Shown here piece by piece: positions 1 to 5,362 of a stretch of DNA of 7,188 nt. The stretch is taken from positions 1 to 7,188 of the forward strand of contig DBEYOB010000015.1 in NCBI GenBank assembly GCA_048173955.1, read 5' to 3'. A program made the position numbers and the translations under genes. Origin of the DNA: CAZUFB01 sp048173955. Its GTDB lineage: Bacteria; Actinomycetota; Coriobacteriia; Coriobacteriales; UMGS124. The stretch's first letter is position 1, and each line of letters starts with the position of its first letter. The notes beneath the pieces are model-generated. The model had not been told where the DNA came from. It did not search any database and worked only from the letters and a program-made list of their open reading frames with translations.

Positions 1-176
1 CGGGGAATGGGCGCCCGGGTGGGGGGATGACGACTAGCCGGAAGCGGCGGGTTTGCGTTGGCGGAACCGGCGCCTTTTCGATGGCGCAATCGGCGCCGGC
101 TCATTGGTGGAATTGGCTAAAAAAGCATTGACGCTAACAAAGGCGAGGTTGAGGAAGGGGACCCGGCGCGAGGCGC
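1..176. other. Non-coding region downstream of manC
   Basis: No supported gene is seen here on either strand. An 8-bp perfect inverted repeat (CCGGCGCC at 67-74, GGCGCCGG at 92-99) encloses a 17-base loop, and a competing 5-bp stem (83-87 with 93-97) overlaps it. On the minus strand the repeat is not followed by a T run. A T6 tract (124-119, minus strand) follows only a weak 4-bp stem-loop at about 136-125. I therefore cannot call a proper intrinsic terminator for the manC operon, and transcription may continue beyond the window edge. Confidence 0.4.
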
Positions 177-1538
177 TCACTCGCCCCCACCCCAGAAGTC
201 CCCGAAGCGCTCGATGTCCCCCTCGTCGAGGGGGTCGCCGAGCTGGACCTCGACCACGCGCAGCTCCGTCAGGGCGCGCATGGCGTGCATCTCGCCGGCC
301 TTGACGGCCACCACGCTGCCCGGAGAGAGCGGCGTCACCTCGCCGCCGACCACGGCCTCGCCCTCCCCGGAGACGACCGTCCAGACCTCGTCGCGGAAGG
401 CGTGGCGCTGGTAGCTGAGCTGCGAGCCCGCCGCGACGGCGAGCTCCTTGACCAGGGCCTTGCGCCCGTCGGGGTAGGCGCCCTGGTCAAGGACCCGGTA
501 CTCCCCCCAGCGCCTGCGCTCGTACATGGGGCGCGACTCCTGGGCGGCCCCCACCAGCCCCTTGATGCCGGCCGAGGCCTCCTTGCCGGACACCAGGACG
601 CCGTCGGGGGTGGCCACGACCACGGAGTCGGAGAGGCCGGCAACCACCATCGGCAGGCCGAGCTCGTTTATGACGTGGACGTTGCCGCAGCTCCCCGCGT
701 CGAGGGCGACCCTGCCCGACACCGGCTCCGCCATCTCCTCGCAGAGCGCGTTCCAGGTGCCCAGGTCCTTCCAGGCCCCGGAGTAGGGGACGACGGCGAC
801 GGAGCCGGCGCGCTCGACGACCTCGTAGTCGAAGGAGTTCCTGGGCAGCTCCGCGTAGCGCGACGAGAGCCCCGCGAACGACGAGGCGTCCGTGTACCGG
901 GAGAGCAGGCCCGTCATCCAGCCCAGCCGGAAGGCGAAGACGCCGCAGTTCCACAGGGCGCCCGCGGCGATGAGCTCGGCCGCCTCCCCCTCGGAGGGCT
1001 TCTCCACGAAGCGCGAGACGCGCCAGGGGGCGGCCCCGGCCGCCTCCGGCACGATATAGCCGTACTTCGGCGAGGGGCAGGCCGGCTCGACGCCCATCAG
1101 GACGAGGTCCGCCGCGGCCCGCGCCGCCGCGCCGGCGAGCTCACCCAGCAGGGCGTAGTAACCCTCCCCGGCGTAGGCGTCGATGGGCATGACAACCACC
1201 GGGTCGTCCGGGCGCGCCCCGCGCTCCCAGGCCAGGTGCGCGCAGGCGAGCATGATGGCCGGGGCGGTGTCGCGCCTCTCGGGCTCCACGACCACCCCGG
1301 CCCCGGGGGCCTGCGCGCGCAGCATGTCGAGCTGCGAGGCGCAGGTGGCCACCGCCACGTCGCACTCCGGCCCGTGCGCCGAGAGCATGCGCAGCGTCCT
1401 CTGGACCATCGACTCGGGCTCCCCTCCCGGGCCGCGCAGCACCTTCAGGAACTGCTTGGAGCGCGCGGAGTTCGACAGCGGCCACAGGCGCGTGCCGCTG
1501 CCGCCGGACAGGAGGACCACGTGTACCTTTCCTTGCAT
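177..1538 (-). CDS. manC: Mannose-1-phosphate guanylyltransferase with C-terminal cupin (ManC/AlgA type)
   Basis: Makes GDP-mannose from mannose-1-phosphate and GTP in the cytoplasm, a sugar donor for capsule or exopolysaccharide. The 453 residues begin with the nucleotidyltransferase signature at 11-20 (SGGSGTRLWP), followed by SKQF at 27-30, PERRDTAPAI at 86-95, FVEKPSEG at 177-184 and WNCGVFAF at 196-203, all typical of type II GMP enzymes. From about 340 a cupin domain follows (RRWGEYRVLD, VVEVQLGDPLDEGDI), as in bifunctional GMP/phosphomannose isomerases. The family block QMHHHRAEHW reads QRHAFRDEVW here (377-386), so several metal-binding histidines are gone and isomerase activity is doubtful. 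The length is slightly under the usual 470-480. The ATG follows GGGGAGAAAGAG, a good ribosome binding site, 15 bases after the transferase stop, so it is co-transcribed. The transferase activity is sure; the isomerase activity is not. Confidence 0.93.
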   Translation of the reverse strand: MQGKVHVVLLSGGSGTRLWPLSNSARSKQFLKVLRGPGGEPESMVQRTLRMLSAHGPECDVAVATCASQLDMLRAQAPGAGVVVEPERRDTAPAIMLACAHLAWERGARPDDPVVVMPIDAYAGEGYYALLGELAGAAARAAADLVLMGVEPACPSPKYGYIVPEAAGAAPWRVSRFVEKPSEGEAAELIAAGALWNCGVFAFRLGWMTGLLSRYTDASSFAGLSSRYAELPRNSFDYEVVERAGSVAVVPYSGAWKDLGTWNALCEEMAEPVSGRVALDAGSCGNVHVINELGLPMVVAGLSDSVVVATPDGVLVSGKEASAGIKGLVGAAQESRPMYERRRWGEYRVLDQGAYPDGRKALVKELAVAAGSQLSYQRHAFRDEVWTVVSGEGEAVVGGEVTPLSPGSVVAVKAGEMHAMRALTELRVVEVQLGDPLDEGDIERFGDFWGGGE

Positions 1539-1553
1539 GGGCTCTTTCTCCCC

Positions 1554-2489
1554 TCAGCTGCCCTGCGCGGTCAGGACGCACCCGACCGTCTGGACGATCA
1601 GCTTGAAATCCGTCTTCATGCCGCACTGGCGTATGTAGAGCAGGTCGAGGTCGACCCACTCGTCGAAGGTTATGGAGTCCCTGTTCCTCCTGGTCTGCCA
1701 GTAGCAGGTGATGCCGGGCTTGACCAGGAGGCGCAGCCTCTGGTGGGCGTCGTAGGCGGCGACCTCCTTGGGAAGCGCGGGCCTGGGGCCCACGACCGAT
1801 ATGTCGCCCTTGAGGACGTTCACGAACTGGGGCAGCTCGTCGAGGGAGGTCTTGCGCAGGACGCGGCCCACCCTCGTGACCCTGGGGTCCTCCTTTATCT
1901 TGAAGACGGGCCCCGTCTTCTCGTTGAGCCCCTGCAGCTCCTCGAGCCTCTCCTCGGCGTCGGGGACCATGGAGCGGAACTTATACATGTCGAACTCGGC
2001 GGGCCTCCCGTCGCGGCCGAGCTTTCCGACGCGGCGCTGGCGGAAGAGGACCGGGGACTTGGGGTCGTCGGCCTTTATCGCAATCGCGATGACCAGGAAC
2101 AGCCAGGAGAGGCACACGAGCACCAGCAGGCTGAACGCAATGTCGAAAGTCCTCTTGACAAAGCGGTACCCCAGCCTGCCGTCCGCGAGGTCCTCGGCCG
2201 CCTGCAGGGTCACCACATCCTCAGAGACGTCGGGGACCGGGCCGATGAAGTCCAGGTCGTAGGCCACGCTGCCGTGGATGGTGACGGTGGGGGCGGGGTC
2301 GGGTGGAACCTCGGACGCACCGGGCCCCGTCGCACCGGCGTCCGCAACCCCCCTGTCAAACCCGGTGCTTTCCTCCGCCGTACCCTCCACCTCAACCGTG
2401 ATGGTCTCAGCGTCGAGAGGCACCTCCACCACGACTCCCGCCACCGCCCCCACTCCGCTATTCACTTGTTCCAGGTCGCCGCGCGACAA
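1554..2489 (-). CDS. Bacterial sugar transferase (undecaprenyl-phosphate phosphoglycosyl transferase)
   Basis: Transfers a sugar-1-phosphate from a nucleotide sugar to undecaprenyl phosphate, the priming step of capsule or exopolysaccharide repeat-unit synthesis at the inner face of the membrane. Residues 108-138 (RTFDIAFSLLVLV onward) form the single membrane-dipping helix. The catalytic domain of the Bac_transf/PglC-WcaJ family follows: FRQRRVG at 149-155, FDMYKFRSM at 166-174, the DE dyad D217-E218 in SLDELPQ, and GDISVVGPRP at 228-237. There is no multi-span N-terminal domain; residues 1-107 are acidic and not recognised, so the true start could lie downstream. The longest frame starts with TTG at 2489, overlapping the upstream nusG-like gene by 32 bases; a GTG at 2465 overlaps its stop by only 8. 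Either overlap suggests translational coupling. The sugar specificity cannot be read from the sequence. Confidence 0.9.
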   Translation of the reverse strand: MSRGDLEQVNSGVGAVAGVVVEVPLDAETITVEVEGTAEESTGFDRGVADAGATGPGASEVPPDPAPTVTIHGSVAYDLDFIGPVPDVSEDVVTLQAAEDLADGRLGYRFVKRTFDIAFSLLVLVCLSWLFLVIAIAIKADDPKSPVLFRQRRVGKLGRDGRPAEFDMYKFRSMVPDAEERLEELQGLNEKTGPVFKIKEDPRVTRVGRVLRKTSLDELPQFVNVLKGDISVVGPRPALPKEVAAYDAHQRLRLLVKPGITCYWQTRRNRDSITFDEWVDLDLLYIRQCGMKTDFKLIVQTVGCVLTAQGS

Positions 2490-2985
2490 TCCCCAACCCC
2501 ACCTTGGTCTTAAGCTTCCTGCCGAACATCTCGACTTCGAGAAACGCCAGGCTCTTGCGCCTGTTGACGCTCTTGATCCAACCCTCGTGCCCGCGCAGGG
2601 GGCCGCTCGTCACGACGACGCGGTCGCCCTCGATGACGCCCATCGACATCTCGACGGTGCGGTTCCCCTCCTCGGTGAAGGCGCAGATCCACGCCTTGTC
2701 CTTGTCGTCCAGGGGAGTGAACATCTCGCCGTTGGTGAGGAGCCGGGTGAATTCGGGAACGCCGCGCAGCGCAGCGCGCAGGCGCTCGATGTCGTCGGTC
2801 ACGGCTATGAGGTAGCCGGGAAACAGCACGTTGCGGCAGGTCTTCCAGCTGCCGCGGACCTTCTTCTGCGTCTCGTAGCGCGGGGTGAAGCATTCCTGCA
2901 GAACACCCTTGTTGTCGACCATGCGCTCGATGAGCCGGCACATGGCCTCTTCTTTGCCGCCGAGGACTTGGACGACGTACCACAT
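2458..2985 (-). CDS. NusG-family specialised antiterminator (LoaP/UpxY-like), paralogue 1
   Basis: A 175-residue NusG paralogue. An NGN domain spans about 1-110, starting with MWYVVQVLGGKEE and containing NVLFPGYLIAVTDD at 52-65. A KOW domain spans about 118-160 (IEGDRVVVTSGPLRGHEG). NusG proteins bind the RNA polymerase clamp; specialised paralogues next to capsule genes (UpxY in Bacteroides, LoaP in Gram-positives) prevent premature termination in long biosynthetic operons. Its place directly before the priming transferase and ManC fits that role. I chose ATG 2985 because it follows GAGGGGG at a suitable distance and gives the canonical NusG N-terminus; an in-frame GTG at 3009 would add eight residues. 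Housekeeping NusG is unlikely because the usual secE and rplKA neighbours are absent. Which operon it acts on is inferred. Confidence 0.88.
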   Translation of the reverse strand: MWYVVQVLGGKEEAMCRLIERMVDNKGVLQECFTPRYETQKKVRGSWKTCRNVLFPGYLIAVTDDIERLRAALRGVPEFTRLLTNGEMFTPLDDKDKAWICAFTEEGNRTVEMSMGVIEGDRVVVTSGPLRGHEGWIKSVNRRKSLAFLEVEMFGRKLKTKVGLGIVARRPGTSE

Positions 2986-3264
2986 ACGCACCACCCCCTC
3001 GGTCGCCACAGAACCACGCTCCCGCCCTTCCGGCGCGCAATGGGAAAAGCGAAGCCGCTAATGGAAGCGCTGCGGATCCCAGCAGGCCACGGGACACCCC
3101 CGGCCTCGGAACCTCCGCAGCTCCATGGCTTCGCCTCACCAGCCGCGCGGCCGGACTCTCGGCAAGACGTATTCACTCCCCTGACCGCCGGGACCCACGC
3201 CAGGCACCGCCCCTTAGGGACAGGGTTGTTCTGCACCTTCTGCAGCGATCCGCGAAATCCTCGC

Positions 3265-3345
3265 GGGCTTCGCAGCTCGCTGCGCAAAGCCCCTCCTGGG
3301 GTTGACCCTCCTGAGGTCGCGGCCCGCCGGACCGGGCTTTGCGCA
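3265..3345 (-). promoter_or_regulatory. Mutually exclusive RNA hairpins in the leader of nusG paralogue 1
   Basis: A 12-bp perfect inverted repeat joins 3334-3345 with 3281-3292 (TGCGCAAAGCCC and its complement, 41-base loop). The arm at 3281-3292 can instead fold with 3265-3280: GGGCTT pairs with AAGCCC, CGCAG pairs with CTGCG across a CTCG tetraloop, with a 2-base bulge. One strand can thus pair with either of two partners, the geometry of attenuators and riboswitch expression platforms. There is no T run, so any termination would be Rho-dependent or pause-based. The pairing is directly visible; the regulatory role is inferred. Confidence 0.5.
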
Positions 3346-3438
3346 ACAAGCTCGCTCGTTTCTGCGTTGGTCGGCACGCCGAACGCCGGTCGCCAAGCGC
3401 GACGCGCCGGTGCGGACGCAGCCCCGCACGCACGAACC

Positions 3439-3460
3439 GCCGCCCTCGTCTTGGGGCGGC
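3439..3460 (-). terminator. GC-rich hairpin just downstream of nusG paralogue 2
   Basis: Arms GCCGCCC (3439-3445) and GGGCGGC (3454-3460) form a perfect 7-bp stem with an 8-base loop, 17 bases past the stop codon. On the minus strand it is followed by GGTTCGTGC rather than a T tract. It could be a weak or Rho-assisted terminator, or a 3' stabilising stem that lets the two nusG-like genes be expressed at different levels. It is a strong hairpin but a poor canonical terminator. Confidence 0.3.
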
Positions 3461-3476
3461 TGCCTCCTCAATGCCG

Positions 3477-4331
3477 CTACGTCTTGGACATCACCTCCAG
3501 CCCCACGCGGACGCTCCCCTCGCCCAGCATGCCGCCGTGCAGCCAGGCCATGCGCTTGTGGCGGTCGACCTTCGCCACCAGGTGCTCGCGGCCCTTGAGC
3601 GGCCCCTCCTCCACCGTGAGCCGGCCGCCCTCGATCGACCCGCGCGACAGGGCGACCGTGTGCTGCGGCCCGCCGAAGTCGCGCACAAAGGCGACCTCGC
3701 GCTCGTCGAGCGTCGAGGGGGCGCCGTCGCGGTTGAGCAGGTAGGCAAACGAGGTGAGCAGGCCGAGGCCCTCGGCCAGACTCGCCGGGTCGTCGGTCAC
3801 CAGGAAGATGTAGCCGGGGAACATGACCTCGTCGCACAGGTGCCAGGTGCCCCCGCGGCGGCGCAGGGCCTGGCGGCGCAGCACGAAGCAGTCGTCGAGC
3901 GAGGCGCCGGCCACGCGTGCGACGCGGGCCGCCATGGCATCCTCGTGGCCCGGGGCCACCTGCAGGACGCACCAGACGGCCGCGGGGTGTGCGGCGGCGT
4001 CAGCTGTGGGGGTTGCCGCGAGGCTTGCGAGGTTCGCGGGGCTCTCGGGATCTGCGGGACTTGCGGGGTTGTGCGGAAAGCGGGCGCGCGATGTGCCTAG
4101 CCGGCGCAGGCCGGACGGGGCGGAATCAGCTGCGAGCGCCCCCCCCCGTTCGATTTCGCGGGCTGCGGGGCTCAGCGGCACCGGGCGCGCTGCGGAAGGC
4201 TCGGCGGCGGCGCGGTTGCGGCCGCTGCCGGTGCGGTTACCGCAGGTGCGGGCGCCGTCAGGGACGCAAGCAGGGGCTGTCTGCGGCATACCGGTTGCAA
4301 GGCTCTCATATGCGCACGTCGTACCTGCCAT
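3477..4331 (-). CDS. NusG-family specialised antiterminator with long N-terminal extension, paralogue 2
   Basis: The NGN core starts at about residue 118 (AVWCVLQVAPGHEDAM), with EVMFPGYIFLVTDD at 168-181. A KOW domain at about 231-284 contains IEGGRLTVEEGPLKGRE. It aligns by eye with the second NusG-like protein encoded downstream, but is clearly divergent. Residues 1-117 are an Ala/Pro/Arg-rich extension with no known domain, including a tripeptide-repeat stretch (NPA SPA DPE SPA NLA SLA, 88-105). No ATG, GTG or TTG lies near the core; the starts are ATG 4331, ATG 4289 and GTG 4181, so at least about 67 extra residues are forced unless the frame is broken. ATG 4331 follows GGCAGGGCGAC and is the best choice. 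A G9 tract falls within codons 62-65. As the first gene of the locus it probably acts on its own transcript and the genes below; that is inference. Confidence 0.8.
   Translation of the reverse strand: MAGTTCAYESLATGMPQTAPACVPDGARTCGNRTGSGRNRAAAEPSAARPVPLSPAAREIERGGALAADSAPSGLRRLGTSRARFPHNPASPADPESPANLASLAATPTADAAAHPAAVWCVLQVAPGHEDAMAARVARVAGASLDDCFVLRRQALRRRGGTWHLCDEVMFPGYIFLVTDDPASLAEGLGLLTSFAYLLNRDGAPSTLDEREVAFVRDFGGPQHTVALSRGSIEGGRLTVEEGPLKGREHLVAKVDRHKRMAWLHGGMLGEGSVRVGLEVMSKT
4018..4071 (-). repeat. Six-unit 9-bp tandem repeat inside nusG paralogue 2
   Basis: Read on the plus strand the units are gcgaggctt, gcgaggttc, gcggggctc, tcgggatct, gcgggactt and gcggggttg. The period is exactly 9, so the copy number can change without breaking the frame. 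They encode the x-P/L-A tripeptides of the N-terminal extension, just before the NGN core. This probably forms a flexible linker whose length could vary between strains. Confidence 0.75.
4139..4147 (-). repeat. G9 homopolymer within nusG paralogue 2
   Basis: Nine C residues on the plus strand give nine G on the coding strand, across codons 62-65 (ERGGA). Tracts of this length are prone to slipped-strand mispairing, and a change of one base would shift the frame before the NGN domain and abolish the protein. It could be a contingency locus or a site of sequencing error. Confidence 0.7.
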
Positions 4332-4417
4332 GTCGCCCTGCCACCGCCCTTCCGCGTTCCGCTGGCCCGAGGCGCTCTCTGTGCGCCGCGCGCCTCTCCA
4401 CCGTATGCCGTCCCTGT

Positions 4418-4533
4418 CGCCATGCGCTGCCGCATGGCGCCCCGTGCCACCGTGTGCGACCGCAGTCGCATGCGGTCATCGTACACGGTTCGGCGTGCCG
4501 TTGTCTACTGCGGTAGATTACGCGACACGTGTC
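4418..4533 (-). promoter_or_regulatory. Cluster of four inverted repeats in the leader of nusG paralogue 2
   Basis: In transcription order: a 10-bp perfect palindrome GACACGTGTC (4524-4533), which overlaps a TTGACA on the minus strand (4535-4530); a 5-bp stem with TGCG loop (4504-4517); a large two-part hairpin (4449-4455 with 4483-4489, and 4458-4464 with 4471-4477, 7 bp each, loop GTCGCA); and an 8-bp perfect hairpin (CGCCATGC 4418-4425, GCATGGCG 4432-4439). No suitable -10 box stands 16-18 bases from the TTGACA, so the promoter is unproven. A weak -10-like TACACT lies at 4546-4541. The first palindrome could be a protein operator. The hairpins could be the RNA element that recruits a LoaP-like protein, which is known to use a leader hairpin. 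Confidence 0.5.
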
Positions 4534-4891
4534 AAAATGCAGTGTAGCACACGGGCTTCGGGCTGAAAGCAGCTCCACCCGTGCATGGCAAAACAATGCG
4601 GAAAAATGTCCGTTAACGTATGGTTGAGAAAACCCCTCCACAAGATGCTCACGAGAGACGTGTGCGAGATGCCGTATGGGTCGTCAAGGAGGGCGTTCGG
4701 GGACGGGCACGGAGTGTGCGGGGCGGCGGACGCGAGCGGGCGGGGACCCGGGTGGACGGAAACGCGGAGAGGGTCGTGGGGCAGGTGACAAAGGGAGGGA
4801 AATTGGAATCAATCCCATAAATAGGGGCCGATGCGTGCAAAACCGCCTCGAGTGAACGCCGCAGATAGGGGCTTGCGGCGCGTCTCCATCA

Positions 4892-4924
4892 TTGGATGCA
4901 GAGTGGTTATACAGTATAGATAAT
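4892..4924 (+). promoter_or_regulatory. AT-rich promoter-like island, possibly bidirectional
   Basis: On the plus strand TTGGAT (4892-4897) stands 17 bases before TATAGA (4915-4920), overlapped by GATAAT (4919-4924). This could start a roughly 440-base leader to the dedA-like gene. On the minus strand TATACT (4918-4913) is a good -10 for the capsule-side operon but lacks a clear -35. The core TATACaGTATA (4908-4918) is a short palindrome. AT content stands out against the GC-rich surroundings. This is inferred from consensus match only. Confidence 0.35.
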
Positions 4925-5034
4925 TCAATTTCCCTATCAGTAAATTATTCTCAGATGACCGAGCAGGACGCGAACCTTTGCCGCCCAACGGCAATTCACT
5001 CGAGGGAGTTCTGCACACATCGAGCAGTTTTCAG

Positions 5035-5175
5035 GTGCAGGGCCTTCATCAGGAGCAGGATCATGCAGGGCCTTCAGGAGCAAGTCTCCTTTTAGATGCA
5101 GAATTATGCAGGGCCTTCACGCGCAGGGCTTTCGCATGCGGGATTCGTGTGCGGGACCCGTGTGCAGGGACCATG
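5035..5175 (+). repeat. Degenerate direct repeats with about 14-bp period upstream of the dedA-like gene
   Basis: The 14-mer RTGCAGGGCCTTCA occurs at 5035-5048, 5063-5076 and 5106-5119. Diverged copies start at 5121 (GCGCAGGGCTTTCG), 5136 (ATGCGGGATTCGT), 5149 (GTGCGGGACCCGT) and 5162 (GTGCAGGGACCAT). Successive starts are 28, 43, 15, 15, 13 and 13 bases apart, all near multiples of 14, with broken copies in the larger gaps (ATGCAG at 5096). It looks like a decaying minisatellite or a multi-site binding array. It lies in the presumed leader of the dedA-like gene, and I see no coding role. Confidence 0.6.
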
Positions 5176-5362
5176 TACGGAGCCGGTATTCGACACTGGT
5201 AATGGCAACGTCGAGACCCACGGCCGGCGACATGGGTAGGATTGCAACCGGGCATCGGATTGCCAGCCCGATGGCGGATCGCGGTCCGGACGGCGCCCGC
5301 CGCACCTGCCGCCGGACCTGCCGCTCCGTCGCACCCGACGACACCGACCGAAAGGCACCGCC

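Larger units (their letters stand above)
2986..3476 (-). other. Structured leader between the two nusG-like genes
   Basis: A 491-base gap without a convincing gene, inside what otherwise looks like one operon. Frames crossing it lack start signals and recognisable domains. It is rich in inverted repeats on the transcribed strand: a 7-bp hairpin just after the upstream gene, a pair of mutually exclusive stems at 3265-3345, and a 6-bp hairpin (CCGCGA 3250-3255 with TCGCGG 3261-3266) that overlaps the second stem. No T-rich tract follows any of them. A leader RNA that controls the downstream operon is the likely role. I saw no clear promoter in it. Confidence 0.5.
4332..5362. other. Long divergent intergenic region
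   Basis: About 1 kb between the minus-strand capsule operon and the plus-strand dedA-like gene. Short open frames in it lack ribosome binding sites and recognisable sequence, so I call none of them genes. It contains a cluster of four inverted repeats at 4418-4533, a GC-rich stretch with nothing recognised at about 4650-4800, a 7-bp hairpin (CGCCGCA 4857-4863 with TGCGGCG 4874-4880), an AT-rich promoter-like island at 4892-4960, and a degenerate repeat array at 5035-5175. The octamer ATAGGGGC occurs twice (4821-4828, 4865-4872). Both divergent transcription units may therefore carry leaders of several hundred bases. Confidence 0.5.

Noticed and set aside
67..99. Intrinsic terminator for the manC operon
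   Set aside because: The 8-bp inverted repeat is real but is not followed by a T tract on the minus strand; the only T6 run precedes it.
285..2513. A 742-codon open frame on the plus strand
   Set aside because: It lies opposite manC and the transferase gene, whose products carry clear family motifs. Its translation is low-complexity with no domain, and long antisense frames are common in GC-rich DNA.
2805..3377. A 190-codon minus-strand frame running from the leader into nusG paralogue 1
   Set aside because: It overlaps a recognised gene out of frame, lacks a ribosome binding site, and its leader portion shows no known domain.
4809..5018. A 69-codon minus-strand frame across the AT-rich island
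   Set aside because: It has no ribosome binding site or recognisable similarity and spans the promoter-like region.
5035..5175. CRISPR array
   Set aside because: Units are only about 14 bases, diverged, and mostly abut one another instead of alternating with unique spacers of 25-40 bases; no cas gene is seen.
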